Shown here in pieces: positions 41,947-52,552 of a stretch of 64,000 nt of DNA (position 1 is the first letter of the stretch; each line of letters opens with the position of its first letter). Made by a program: the position numbers and the translations under genes. Source of the DNA: Heloderma charlesbogerti (lineage: Eukaryota > Chordata > Lepidosauria > Squamata > Helodermatidae); the NCBI GenBank assembly GCA_026122225.1, contig JANEZZ010001871.1, positions 1,736,001 to 1,800,000 of the forward strand. The letters are read 5' to 3'. The notes beneath the pieces were generated by a model. That model was not told where the DNA came from and ran no database searches. It saw nothing but the letters and a program-made list of their open reading frames with translations.

Positions 41947-42055
41947 GTGGGTGTTGCCTGTCTATATGAGCTCAGACTTCACTTTTGCTTTGTGCTTAGA
42001 TTCTTGGGCAAGTTACTTTTCTTTTAGCCTCATCAGTTTGTTTTCTGGGGGAAAT

Positions 42056-42243
42056 GGGTGCTTTGTTACTGGCCACCCTCACAATGGCAGCCATTTTGTG
42101 AATGGGTAAACCCTCCCCCTATGGCAGCCATTTTGTGAGTGGGCAAGGCCCCTCCCATGGTACGCATTTTGTAAGTTTGCCCATAACACACTCTCAAAAT
42201 TCCAAATGTGCCCACTGGCCCAAAATAGTTGGGGACCCCTGCT
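42056..42243 (-). mobile_element. hAT-type MITE (GGGGTCCCC family), antisense
   Basis: It ends CCAAAATAGTTGGGGACCCC TG at 42243, the complement of the start at 13862. Internal CAGCCATTTTGTGAATGGG and CAGCCATTTTGTGAGTGGG form a short duplication. It abuts the arm of a fold-back MITE on its right. Confidence 0.65.
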
Positions 42244-42328
42244 CTGCCAGCATTGTCTTGCTGGCTGAGGATGATGGGAGTTGTAGTCCAACACATCTAT
42301 AGGGAACCAGGTTGGGGAAGGCTTCAGT
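42244..42328. mobile_element. Half of a hAT fold-back MITE
   Basis: GATGATGGGAGTTGTAGTCC, AACACATCTATAGGGAACCA and GGTTGGGGAAGGCTT are the right arm of the fold-back family; the left arm is missing or lies across the GGGGTCCCC-type insertion. Confidence 0.6.
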
Positions 42329-42424
42329 ATGTCATCAAAGATGTTTTTTCAACTGATTTTTTTTTTTTACTGATCTAGCAGGCTTGATCACTCTGCTGTG
42401 CTCCTGTTGTTCTGCTGATTTGAT

Positions 42425-42525
42425 TGTACTTGATATTATTTTTATTATTTTTGTGAGCTGCACTGATAAATGTTATAAATGGAAGCTCAGAACATAAATA
42501 TTTTAGAGAAATAAATAAAAATACA
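42425..42525 (+). mobile_element. L2-type tail remnant
   Basis: TATTATTTTTGTGAGCTGCA, GATAAATGTTATAAATGGAA and an AATAAATAAAAATA end resemble L2/SINE tails. Confidence 0.4.
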
Positions 42526-43494
42526 ATACCTCCTGCACCAAAAGAAGAAGCGTGGCATGGGCTTTCGTATTCCACCACCACCTCCAGAAGCGCACCTTCA
42601 TTGCTTGATTATGTCCTTCCCATTTACTTTCTGTGCAAGGAAGAGCAAGGAACCCATCAGAAGATTTGCCCATTCACTTTATGTGCTCTTCCCAAAGCCT
42701 TGTTCTAAATGCAGATCATCTCGGTTACTTTCAAAAATGTTTTGAAAACTAATTAGCTAAGTTGGGATGATGCGGAAAGCATTTAAAATTCCTGTTACCC
42801 CTTGAGTCTGATAAACCATGAAATCATGCATAAGTCACCAATTAAGCTCATCCAATGTTTAATGGGTAAAAGATCAGATATATTTGAACTTCATTCAAGC
42901 CAATTATGTTTCCCCCCAAACTGGTGCACAGAAACTATTAATGGATCTTGACTTTGCCTTAGGCTTGAAGCTACCAATTTGTTCCTTTTAACATGAAATT
43001 TCTTATTCAGTATATGCTACATTCTCTTGCTATTTAAATTATCTTGATCTGTCAGATGCTCCAGTAGAAAATGTTGCTTAATGTTCTGAGATGGCATATT
43101 AGCGCAGAAGAAATTTGGAATAAATTAATGTCACAAAATTGCCAGGAGTCTCTACTTTAGGTTTGCACAACTTGTGACCCATGAAGATGGGTGCAAACCA
43201 TCCATTATATATGGTGGTCCATCAGAGACTGAATAAAGGGGGTGGAGTCGCAAGCACTCAGCAGGCCAGAATGCATGGCTGGTGAGATGAGTTTGGCTTG
43301 GTGGTCACAAATTCTGCAAGCCTGATGTATTTGTAATGTTTTAAAGTAGAAAGAGAGACTACTTTTATTTATTAAAGTTAACTTTTGTATAAAATCCTGT
43401 AACTGTTTTCTAGATTCCTTTAACTGCTTAATGTTTTCCTTCTTATTTCGTCTTTACTGTTATCCCATGTTTTTTATTTATATTTTGAGCCTTA
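42526..43494. other. Unique AT-rich DNA
   Basis: About 42750-43140 is repeat-free and AT-rich (for example ATGAAATCATGCATAAGTC), a candidate conserved noncoding element. No gene is visible. Confidence 0.4.
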
Positions 43495-44612
43495 GGGCAC
43501 AATCCTATCGATTGCGCCCTTGATGATTGGATGCCTCTGAACTTGGAGGCTTCCGATCATCCAATGCAGAGGGAGAGGAATGGCGGAGATGGTCTTCACC
43601 TCCCCACCCTCCTGCCATGCATTTTTCTAGGGATGTCAGAGAATTTCTCCACGAATCTCAGGGAGGCCAAATGCCAGCGCATTCGGCCCCCCGAAATTGG
43701 TGGAGAAACGGTCTGCCCCCCACCCCCCCCAGGACGGGACTTACCTTGTGCGAATATCCCTGGCAGTGGCGGCTCCGGCAGTGGTTCGGTGGCGGCGGCT
43801 GCGGCGGCTGGTCTTCCGACTGGCTGCCGCCGCCGCCATTTCCAAGTTAAAAAAAACAAAAAGCAAAAAAATGTGATAGGCTACGTAAAGATTGACGTAG
43901 CCTATCATGGCTAGATTTTTAAAAAGCACCGTGATAGGCTATGTAAATGTTTACATAGCCTATCACGGCTGAGTGAAAAAAAAATTAAAAACTGCGCGTA
44001 CGCAAATGGCGGCGTCCATGGGCGCCGCCATTTGCGTACGCGTGTTTTTTTTTCTTTCACTTAGCCGTGATAGGCTACATAAACATTTATGTAGCCTATC
44101 ATGGCTGACTGCAGGGACGCAAACGGCGGCGGCTATGGCTGCCGCCATTTGCGTCCTGGCAGGACAGGATTCGCGGCGGGAGTGACGGGGCGCCTCCCCC
44201 CCAGCCAGAATTTTGGGGGGGAGGGACGGAGCGCCTCCCCCCCACTGCGAATCAACTTTCGGGTTCAGGGAAGTGACTTTCGTACATCCCTACATTTTTC
44301 TACCAATGGTGCTTCAGAGGGGAAGGGAAGGAGGCTGGAGAGTCTTCAGGATAGTTCATATCCTGGCCTCTCTAGTCTGCTCCCCTCCCTGCCCACCAGA
44401 ATGCCTCTTTTTCCTCCTCTCTGAGGTCTCTTTTCCAACCTCAGAAGCCAGCCAGTGCAGTTCTTTCCATGCTGGCTGCAAGGGTGAGGGTGAGGGTGTC
44501 CGATCTCTGACTCTCCCTTCTGAGATCGGAACACTATCTCTGACCTCGAAGAGGGAATCCCTTCTACCCTATGGCCCCTCAGATGATGTCTAGGGGCCAT
44601 AGGATTGCTCCC
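43495..44612. mobile_element. GC-rich Harbinger-like MITE, copy 3, split
   Basis: TTA flanks at 43492-43494 and 44613-44615. Ends GGGCACAATCCTATCG and the complement of GGCCATAGGATTGCTCCC match the family terminus. A serial-palindrome hAT MITE (43628-44292) is inserted at CATTTTTC. Without it the element is about 450 bp, like its relatives. Confidence 0.88.
43628..44292 (+). mobile_element. Serial-palindrome hAT MITE, copy 4
   Basis: 665 bp with perfect duplication CATTTTTC (43620-43627 and 44293-44300). Ends TAGGGATGTCAGAGAATTTC and the complement TTTCGTACATCCCTA. Modules lie near 43873-43910, 43931-43968 and 44065-44104, plus a CGTACGCAAATGGCGGCGTC palindrome near 44000. The donor-like site CAAGGTAAGT is on minus at 43739-43748. 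The right-hand site has decayed to CAGGGAAGT (44266-44274). Confidence 0.92.
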
Positions 44613-46195
44613 TTATGTGCTTTTGCACATAATAAATGACGACGATGATGATATTTGACTAAGGCTCAGCCAAAGAGGAGTACTTTTCATAAGAAACTTG
44701 TGACAGTTGTGGGAAGTGGCCCCCCTTTAGCAATTTTGTTGGGGTGTACTGCAAAAAGGGGGAAATGTACTGATCCAGGAAGCATTGCCCTCACTCTCAC
44801 ATAGCTTACTGGCATTGCCATGTTGTCATATTGGCACCATCATGCCAATATGACAAAGTGAAAGTGTCACATTGGCAACATAGTGTTATGATTTCGTTGC
44901 AGTCACTATGCAATCACTGATTGGTTAGGATCACAGTTCCAGGTTAAAGAAAACAAAACTAACAAAAATATAGAAGCACATAAGGTAAGCAAGGATGGTT
45001 TTTTTTGGGTGGGGCGGGGAATCTCTTCTTCTGTCCAGAAAACTGACATGGTATAGTTGGATCTGATGTTGCAGTTTGCAGTGTAGGAAAATTATAGTTT
45101 TCAAAATGAAATTGACATTTAAAAGCTCTTCTTTATTCTTATTTTAAAAACCATGTGTTGGCAGGGGTGTATACCCACTGGATGCTTACTATAACAAATA
45201 ATCAACATATCATTTGCTGTGTTGGGCCTTATTGCTACATAATTAAAAATATTAATTACAATACAACAAAACTAAGTTTAAATTGACAGAAAGGCAACAA
45301 CTGTACACAGTTCTCAAGAAAATATATGTGTAGAGATGTGTTATTTCTGAATACTTCAAAACCATCTGTAACAAATATTGCAACACCAACAAGCAGCCGG
45401 TGGAGGCTGCTAACTTTGATGTCAGTGAGGCAGTGAATCCACCCCAAGTTTCAGTCAGAACCTGTCAGAACAATAAAGGACCTACCCAAGGTATGAAGCA
45501 ATTTACATGGTAAAAACATAGGTGTCCACCCCTCCCCTCCTCTGTGCCTAAAACAGCATGTGAACAAGGTGTCCCAAATGGCAGGCCATGTGTGTGGTGG
45601 TCTGATTGGCATAAGCCTTTCCTTCCCTTGGTGAGGGGAGAAAAGCAATAATAGATCACCCCTTGGGTAAAATCTGGCCTAATTATTTAATCAGTTATTA
45701 TCACTCTATATGACATTCTAGAATTCTTATAGACCAATCAGTTATTTCTGATTTTGCTGAGCTTTGTTATCAGTCCAAGGGGCCAATTTGGCCTAAACTA
45801 TATTGGCTGTGTCGCATTTACATGGAGGGGGCTCTTAATGCTGTCTTGATGTTTTGGACTTGAATTATGCTGATCCTTGACCTGTATGCATTCTTGACCT
45901 TTGTTGCTGTTTGCAGCTGTTTTATTATTTTATACCCTGGAAAAGTGTCACATTTTGTTTTGCGTTATAGAGGCTCCGCATAAAATGCAATTCATTCATC
46001 TGGGGGCAATTCATTCTTTCAAACAAACACTGTTTGCGGATTATCCTTTCCTCCATCGGAGCTTTTATCTGAATGTAAGTGTAACAGGGTGCTCATATTT
46101 GTGGTTTAACGAGATATTTGTTTTGAGTACATCATATGTGTGGTTTAACTAGGTGGCAAATACATTGTGTATAATTTAATAGTAATGCATATGAT
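44613..46195. other. Mostly unique DNA
   Basis: A small perfect-looking hairpin lies at 44822-44858 (GTTGTCATATTGGCA against TGCCAATATGACAA). Nothing else is recognised. Frames here show no homology that I recognise. Confidence 0.4.
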
Positions 46196-46262
46196 TGAGC
46201 GTGCAGTCCTATACACATTTACCTGGGAGCAACCCTCATTGAACACAGTGCAACTTAGTAGT
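46196..46262. mobile_element. Short dispersed MITE fragment
   Basis: GTGCAGTCCTATACACATTT, ACCTGGGAGCAACCCTCATT and GAACACAGTGCAACTTAG match the dispersed short MITE seen near 3200 and 50290. Confidence 0.5.
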
Positions 46263-46490
46263 AAAAAGAAAGTAGAAAGTGAACTGGGAGATGGCATTGG
46301 GCTATATCAGAATAGTGACGGGATCATCTCTCCTCTGGAAATTATTAGGATGTGAGGGGAGCCTTATAGACAGGACCTGTCCAATTTGGCAACGGCAAAC
46401 TTTGTTGGATCACCTGGGGGCCTGCGAGAAGTCCTTCAGCACAGGAGGGGAGAGTGTGACTAAGCATTAGGCTTGTCACTCCCGGTGGCC
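46263..46490 (+). pseudogene. SGNH-hydrolase C-terminus, upstream copy
   Basis: IGLYQNSDGIISPLEIIR followed by LREVLQHRRGE parallels GLYKHSDGIITHQDIIW and MREVLQRRWGEF of the copy at 49560-49750. The catalytic DGVH block has been lost. Downstream DNA (GGCTTGTCACTCCCGGTGGC) also matches the copy at 49753. It is the end of another unit of the same retroelement family, lying directly upstream of a recombinase remnant. Confidence 0.65.
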
Positions 46491-46619
46491 GCTAGGATAC
46501 AGGCTTCTGTGCGCAACATGCCATCCAGGGCAGGGCCAGGACGTCACCTGCAACTGCAGACTCCAGGCATCCCCTTTCCGCAGATATCCTTTATGACTCC
46601 GGAGATTACGGCCATTCAT

Positions 46620-47090
46620 TTGCACCTCTACTTCCGAGGTGTCATTGTTTGATGTGGCTGCCTTAATGGCTTTCTTTGGGGCCCTCAGAATCTCCAAGCT
46701 GATCTGGGCATCCAGATGTGATGCAACTGATTGGGCCCTGAGATACTTGATGCCCAAGCACAATATGATATTGTCTGGATTTGGCTCAAGAAACTTAAAA
46801 ACTGACTAATTAGCTAGGGGCACAGAGGTGTTCCTTCTCCCTATGCTAATAGAGGAATTATGTCCCATCAGGGCATTAGCTGCTTTCCTGTATCTAAAGG
46901 GGATGGTAGATAGCCCAGTCTTTTTCCTCGGATGGGTTCCCCCCATTTGACTATATCAATTTTGGACTGTTACTAAGCTGGCATTGAGTCCTCTCAGTCT
47001 AGGAAATCCAATTTAGGACACATTCTTTCAGCATTGTGGCTGCTCCTACAGCCGTGTCTTCGGGTTTTTTTCACCAGCTCAAGTGAAGGC
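46620..47090 (+). pseudogene. Tyrosine-recombinase remnant (DIRS/Ngaro-like)
   Basis: In shifted plus-strand frames, FFGALRISKLISG near 46670 matches the first catalytic-Arg region of YR-retroelement recombinases, and WIWLKKLKN follows as the beta-hairpin Lys stretch. Near 46915-47050 SFFLGWVPP and LYQFWTVTKLALSPLSLGN lead to a decayed HxxR block. The active-site Tyr is not seen. Stops and shifts make it inactive. The SGNH ORF follows directly, an order that I recall for Ngaro-type vertebrate elements. The identification is from sequence pattern and needs a profile search. Confidence 0.6.
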
Positions 47091-47199
47091 GGGGCAGGTG
47101 GCATTCCAAGGCCTTCAGGACGTACGTGTGGGCTTTTCCTTGATGCCAGGGAATAGCCTCTCCTTTTCTGTCACTTACAGTTCTCCTTTATCTCCTTTA

Positions 47200-47434
47200 G
47201 TTCAATGGAATGGATGTGAACCCGTGCGTGTGCTCATGTGGTCACAGCATGGTGTTCAGAAATGGTTGGAGGTCTTAGGTCAAGCTGTGGATCCCAGCTC
47301 GGACTGTCCCAGTGTGCCCGTGTTTGGGGGCTTGGCAGACGTGGTATGCAGTGAGAGTGCCCTCCCCACTCTATTCCATCAACTTGAGGTGCATGCCCCC
47401 CCGGAGATTTTGGTGCTGCATCTAGGGGGGAATG
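47200..47434 (+). pseudogene. SGNH-hydrolase-like ORF, N-terminal part
   Basis: The frame reads VRVLMWSQHGVQKWLEVLGQ, later LPTLFHQLEV and EILVLHLGGN, the oxyanion-hole Asn block of the SGNH/GDSL superfamily. The nucleophile block is degenerate (MWSQHG). The frame is cut at GGN by a Bov-B insertion and resumes at 49386 with D, restoring GGND in the underlying order. No signal peptide is seen. Such ORFs accompany tyrosine recombinases in YR retroelements; their role is unknown. Confidence 0.7.
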
Positions 47435-47789
47435 CCCCTTCATGGATCACTGCCTTGTTGTGACGAAGGGGCTTGCGTAACTCAATGAAGCCATAAGCTA
47501 TTCCATGCAGGGCCACCCAAGACGGACAGGTCATGTTCTGACAAAATGTGGTCAACTGGAGAAGGAAATGGCAACCCACTCCAGTATTCTTGCCAAGAAA
47601 ACCCCATGGAACGTATGACAAGGCTAAAAGATATGACGCCGGAAGATGAGCCCCTCAGGTCGGAAGGTGTCCAATATACTACTGGGGAAGAGCAGAGGTT
47701 ATTTCCAAGTAGCGCCAGAAAGAGTAAAGCGGCTGGGCCAAAGCCGAAAGGATACTCAGCAGTGGATGTGTCTGGTGGTGAAAAGAAAA

Positions 47790-47950
47790 TCCGATGCTAT
47801 AAAGAACAATATTGTTTAGGAACCTGGAATGTAAGATCAATGAATCAAGGTAAGCTGGAGGTGGTCAAACATGAGATGGCAAGATTGAACATCGACATCT
47901 TGTGAATCAGCGAACTAAAATGGACAAGCATGGGCTTTTTATTTTGTTGG
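47790..47950 (+). pseudogene. Bov-B endonuclease N-terminus
   Basis: Plus-strand CYKEQYCLGTWNVRSMNQGK then MARLNIDIL: TWNVRS is the first block of apurinic-type endonucleases of RTE elements. A stop follows, and ISELKWTSMGF in frame precedes the internal deletion. The catalytic Glu/Asp/His blocks further on are missing. Confidence 0.8.
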
Positions 47951-47994
47951 GCTCCAAGATTTTATTTTCTTGGGCTCCAAGATCACCGCAGATG

Positions 47995-48797
47995 TTGGGA
48001 TGTATGAAAGTCACTTACCTGTCTGGCGGGGTGATTCACGGTGGGGGGGAGGCGCTCTGCACCTTCCCTCGAAATCCTAATCTGGCTGGCTCCGCTCCGA
48101 GGAGATTCTGCGGAGCCGCCGGCCAGGGCTGCCCACAGCCGGACATCTGGCAAGCAAAACAAACAAACAAAACACAAAAGAAAACAACAGCGTACGCAAA
48201 TGGAGGCGGCTACAGCGGCCACCATTTGCATTCCCTTTTTTTTGCTGTTTTAGCCTACGTAAATATTTACCTAAGCTATTACGGCGAAAAAAAGGGGAAC
48301 GCAAATAGCGTAGTGGGCACCATTTGCGTTCCTCCCCCCCCCTGCTGTTTTAGCCTACGTAAATATTTATGTAAGCTATTATGGCGAAAAAAAAAAGGAA
48401 CGCAAATAGTGCCCACTACGCTATTTGCGTTCCCCTTTTTTTCACCATAATAGCTTACATAAATATTTATGTAGGCTAAAACAGCGAAAAAAAAGGAACG
48501 CAAATGGTGCCAACTATGCTATAGCCGCCGCCATTTGCGTACGCTGTTTTTTTTTTAGCTTTCCATGATAGGCTACGTAAATACTTACGTAGGCTATCAC
48601 AGCAAAGAGCAGGATGCAAATAGTCAAAAGATCAGCCTCCACCGCTGCCACCGGAGCCGCTGCAGGTAAGTTTCCTTCTGGGGCTATTCCGTGAGGTGGC
48701 GGGGGATGGGAGGCCATTCTGCCATGGGTTTCGGGGTGCCGAATGCCAGTGCATTTGGCCTCACTGAACTCCGTGGTGGAATTCTCCGCCATCCCTA
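47995..48797 (-). mobile_element. Serial-palindrome hAT MITE, copy 5
   Basis: 803 bp with perfect duplication CGCAGATG (47987-47994 and 48798-48805). It is reversed: the GTATGAAAGTCACTTACC arm is on the left (first base drifted to T in TTGGGATG) and the GGAATTCTCCGCCATCCCTA arm on the right. Modules on TAGCCTACGTAAATATTTA lie near 48250-48285, 48350-48385, 48450-48485 and 48566-48602. Outward donors ACAGGTAAGT (minus, 48013-48022) and GCAGGTAAGT (plus, 48662-48671) are both perfect. It splits Bov-B, which reads continuously across when it is removed. Confidence 0.94.
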
Positions 48798-48805
48798 CGC
48801 AGATG

Positions 48806-49360
48806 GTGACTGTAGCCATGAAATTAAAAGACACTTGCTCCTTGGGAGGAAAGCTATGGCAAACCTAGACAGCATAGTAAGAAGCAGAGACATCACCTTG
48901 CCGACAAAGGTCTGTATAATCAAAGCTATGGTTTTCCCAGTAGTAATGTATGGCTGTGAGAGCTGGACTATAAGGAAGGCTGAGCGCTGAAGAATCGATG
49001 CTTTCGAACTGTGGTGCTGGAGAAGACTCTTACGAGTACCCTGGACTGCAAGGAGGTCAAATCAGTCCATCCTAAAGGAAATCAACCCTGACTGCTCATT
49101 GGAAGGACAGATACTGAAGCTGAAGCTCAAATATTTTGGCCACCTAATGCGAAGAGAAAAGTCACTGGAAAAGACCCTGATGCTGGGAAAGATTGAAGGC
49201 AAAAGGAGAAGGGGACAGCAGAGGATGAGATGGCTAGATAGCACAACCGATGCAGTGAATATGAACTTCAGCACGCTCCGGGAGAGAGCGGAGGACAGGA
49301 AGGCCTGGCGTGCTATGGTCCATGGGGTCACGAAGAGTCAGACACGACTTAACGACTGAA
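48806..49360 (+). pseudogene. Bov-B ORF2 C-terminal region
   Basis: EIKRHLLLGRKAMANLDSI, VVMYGCESWTIRKAER, then after a stop CWRRLLRVPW, LKYFGHLMRREKSLEKTLM and LRERAEDRKAWRAMVHGVTK. This is the RTE-type C-terminal domain in correct order with one in-frame stop near 48988. It lacks the RT catalytic YxDD, lost in the internal deletion. Confidence 0.9.
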
Positions 49361-49385
49361 CAACAACAATAACTAGGGGGGAATG

Positions 49386-49755
49386 ACCTGGTTGTGTGAA
49401 GGCAAGGACCTCATTCTGCAGGCCTTGGCCAATTCTGAGTTACCTGGCACCATGAGCCAGGGATAACTATAATTTGGTCTTGTGTGTTCACAAGAATGAA
49501 GTGCAGAATGTTCTGACCCAGAAGGCCATGGAAAGGGCCCATCAGAAAGTGGACTAGGAAATAGCCTTGGGGCTATACAAGCACAGTGATGGGATCATCA
49601 CTCACCAGGACATCATCTGGACAAGGAGGGAGCTTTACAGAGAGGATGGTGTGCACCTGTCTGATGCTGGAATCGACATATTTTTGTCGGATCTGCAAAG
49701 GGGCATGCGAGAAGTTCTTCAGCGCAGGTGGGGAGAGTTTGACCAGCAATAGGCT
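49386..49755 (+). pseudogene. SGNH-hydrolase-like ORF, C-terminal part
   Basis: It resumes after Bov-B. The distal part is open: GLYKHSDGIITHQDIIW, TRRELYREDGVHLSDAGID and IFLSDLQRGMREVLQRRW. DGVH is the catalytic Asp-x-x-His block of SGNH hydrolases, intact here. The middle is interrupted by stops. It is the best-preserved coding relic of the YR element. Confidence 0.75.
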
Positions 49756-50282
49756 TGTCCCTCCTGGTGGTGGCTAGGACGGGCAAGGGAGAATGAGCTT
49801 AGGGATGGTGAGCATTCAGAGGCACTGTTATGGTGACAGGTGACGCCTGAGGCCTCCCGAATGGGTTTTGTGGCTCGGTGGGGGGATAAGGGTTGCCTGT
49901 GAGACTGACTCACCTCACTCACGCAGGAGCTTTGCGACCCAGGAGGGGGTGACAAAGGAAGGTCTACCTCCCCCAGAAGGGGTAGTCCTGAGGTGTGGCG
50001 ATGCTGTCATGCCACTCCTCAGGCTGTGTATGTTTTTCCTCATTATAGTGCCAGCTAGCAACTGGCACAGTCCAGTGCCCGTCCTAGGTTTTCCCATTTG
50101 CAGATATTGCTATAGTCTTCCATTTTTAATGACACCAGGTGCTGTATGGATAATTAGGATGACGTCTGTAAGCGTTGAGATATAACAACTGTGATGCTTT
50201 AAAAATCTCTTGCATTCTAATAGTTTTAAAATCTGTTTTGATATATGTTAGGTCTCATTGTTGAGCAACTGAAAAACACATA
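49756..50282 (+). other. Downstream flank of the YR/SGNH element
   Basis: GGCTTGTCCCTCCTGGTGGT repeats the sequence after the upstream SGNH copy (46466), so the element's 3' noncoding region starts here. An exact end is not visible. No split direct repeats were recognised. Confidence 0.4.
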
Positions 50283-50380
50283 CACAGCACAATCCTACAC
50301 AATGTCTACTCAGAAGCAAGTTCCATTGAGTTCAGTGGGGGCTTACTCCTAGGTAAATCCGTATAGGACTGCAACCTTAG
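50283..50380. mobile_element. Short dispersed MITE
   Basis: AGCACAATCCTACACAATGT on the left and CCGTATAGGACTGCAACC on the right are inverted ends around ATTGAGTTCAGTGGGGGC and TTACTCC. It is the most complete copy of the family in the window. Confidence 0.6.
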
Positions 50381-50432
50381 GGAAGTTTATAATCATCTTG
50401 CGAATATTAAGATGACGTTCTAGAAGAACGAC

Positions 50433-50732
50433 TGGGGATGTGCAAACACACTCCAGCTCGGGTTCTCCAGGTGCCCACTGAAGCACCGCATAATGCCTCT
50501 AATATTGTGCATATTAAGCTTAAAAATATGCACATTTTTAAAAACTCTCTTTTTTCTGTAAAAAAAAAAAAGATGGCAACATGGCAGGTGCTCACCGGAT
50601 GGATTGCAGTGAGTCTGGGAGGGTGCGAGCAGGCATGAGCGAGGGCAGGGGCTTGGCGGCCGTGGTCCAGGGGTTGTGGGCAGGGCACCCCAATGGATTC
50701 CTGCATCCACTTGGGTGTCCGTGACGTGCCTA
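50433..50732. mobile_element. hAT-like palindromic MITE, shorter relative
   Basis: It starts TGGGGATGTGCAAACACAC and ends CCACTTGGGTGTCCGTGACG then TGCCTA, corresponding in reverse to the element at 32655-33168. One arm of the central palindrome is lost. Flanks do not match. Confidence 0.6.
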
Positions 50733-51278
50733 CTAATGAGTTCGTAATTGGGAGCAGGAATCTGCATACAAATTTGAACATATATTTCAAAGCCTGCAAA
50801 CATCAAAGTATTAAAATGATAAGCTACATAGGGCCTCAGTCGCACAAAACGATAAGCCAGTATTCTGTAGAATCTTGACATCATTCATGAGCAAGAATGC
50901 TGGTGCACACAACCTGATCACTCCCGCTTGGCTCCTCCCACTAGTGGGAGTGGCTTTAGTAAGCAGGAAATCTCCAGCAGGAAAAAAGCTTCATATAATG
51001 TCTGAACAGGGACTTCTGGTATGTCACTCCCACATGAAAACAGAGTCTGAAGCCAGTGTTTGAGGCTGACTTACAATTCCTGGCTTGTTTGGGAGCAACA
51101 AGCCAAGAGTTGGGTCTGGAAATAACACTAAACTTCTTCTTGCTGGTGAATTTCTGATTACTGAAGTCACTCCTTCTGGTAGGAAGAGCAAGTGGACAGT
51201 GTTCACCAGTACTCTTGCTCATGAACAATCAGTCAGTGTGCTCTGGAATTTTGGCTTGTAATTTTGTGTGAGTGCAGC
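50733..51278. other. Unique DNA
   Basis: Nothing recognised. Confidence 0.4.
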
Positions 51279-51703
51279 TAGGGATGGGGGAGAATTTCTT
51301 TATGACCCCAACCAACGCCAACGCATTCGGTCCTCCGAAGGTTGTTCGGGGAGAAATTCTCCGCCCCCCCCCCGGGATGGGACTTACCTTTCACGAATGT
51401 CCATCCCGGCGGCGGGTCCCGGCGGCGGTTCGGCAGGTCTTCGTCAGGGGCGGGGGTGGCAGCCGGTCTTTTGACCGGCTGCCGCCGCCGCCGCCATTAC
51501 AAGAAAAGTAAAAAAAAAACAACGCCCCTGTGATAGGCTACGTAACGATTAACATAGCCTATCACAGCTAGATTTGCAAAGTCAGCCGTGATAGGCTACG
51601 TTAATCGTCACGTAGCCTATCATGGGTGACTTAAAAAAAAAGCGCATACGGCTAATTGCAGCCCCCATAGGGAGCCGCCATTCGCATTCCTTATTTGGTC
51701 CCT
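51279..51703 (+). mobile_element. Serial-palindrome hAT MITE, copy 6, truncated
   Basis: The left half only: TAGGGATGGGGGAGAATTTC, a GC-rich arm like that of copy 2, two hairpin modules (near 51530-51566 and 51588-51625), then GGAGCCGCCATTCGCATTCC and TTATTTGGTCCC, where it stops. The donor-like site AAAGGTAAGT is on minus at 51382-51391. The right arm is missing, so no duplication can be tested. Confidence 0.85.
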
Positions 51704-52007
51704 TGTTTTTTAAATTCTAAATGGATGAAATGCAAAAATGTATGAGTTTTTGTTTTAAGCTGGCTAATTATATCAAATCATTTTGGGCAAATATACCATC
51801 TTTCCAATTCTCCTTTTCTTGAATGCAATGATATACCCTTTTCAGCAAATAGGGTAGGACACAGAGTCTTACGAGTTGCCCTTGACAATATGGAATGTGA
51901 TGATGTAGCAAAGAGTTTTATTCAGATCTAATATATTAAACATTTTATGCAAATATGCATATTTATAAACCTTGTGGGAAAGCACAATTTATTTAACTGA
52001 AACATGA
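51704..52007. other. AT-rich unique DNA
   Basis: Nothing recognised. Confidence 0.4.
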
Positions 52008-52552
52008 TGTTCAGGGGTTAAATGGCCTCTGTGGCATTCCCACCTGAGCTTCCCCCTTTTCCCCAGCTTCCGCCTCTGAAACCAAGAAACAACCCCCTGA
52101 GGAACACCTGCTTTGCTTTGGGACAGCTGTACCCACAAGCTTCAGCCCTTTTACCCTCTCTGGGTTCCAGAGAAACTCAATACAGGAGAAGTAACCAGGA
52201 AAGAGATATAATAAAGGTAGTGTAAAAATCAAACAACACATGGGAATTTGGATTTTTAAAAACAAATAAAGATTTATTTTAAACACAGAAAGTTATATTA
52301 TTGTTGTTGTTACTATTATTATTAATCAATGCTTGTTCCTAACTTCCCTACCTATTCTACCCCTTCTAAAATCTTATACACAGACAAACCTCACTAACTA
52401 GATGTTGCTTGCACAATCCCTCAGGCCATATCTGACTGTCAGTTCATTCCTTATATAACCTCACATGCACTCAGGCCCCTCCCACCTTTTACTCACTCTC
52501 TGGCATACTATTAACCCTATCTTACCTGGGTTACATTAACAGTATAAGAACA
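52008..52552 (-). mobile_element. Possible solo LTR, antisense
   Basis: The segment begins TGTTCAGGGG and ends TATAAGAACA on the plus strand, giving inverted TGTTC/GAACA ends. In minus orientation it has GGTTATATAAGGAATG as a TATA-like box and AAAATAAATCTTTATTTG as a polyadenylation-like region. No internal region, partner or clean duplication is seen. Confidence 0.45.

Larger units (their letters stand above)
47435..49372 (+). mobile_element. Bov-B (RTE) LINE, internally deleted
   Basis: It starts CCCCTTCATGGATCACTGCC and ends GACTGAACAACAACAATAA, flanked by a perfect 13-bp duplication CTAGGGGGGAATG (47422-47434 and 49373-49385). The 5' part includes GGAGAAGGAAATGGCAACCC and an endonuclease start (LGTWNVRSMNQGKLEVVKHE). 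It jumps near 47950 directly to the distal RT region, so the rest of the endonuclease and most of RT are lost. A hAT MITE (47995-48797) is inserted after the jump. It is longer than most Bov-B copies because both ends are kept. Confidence 0.93.
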
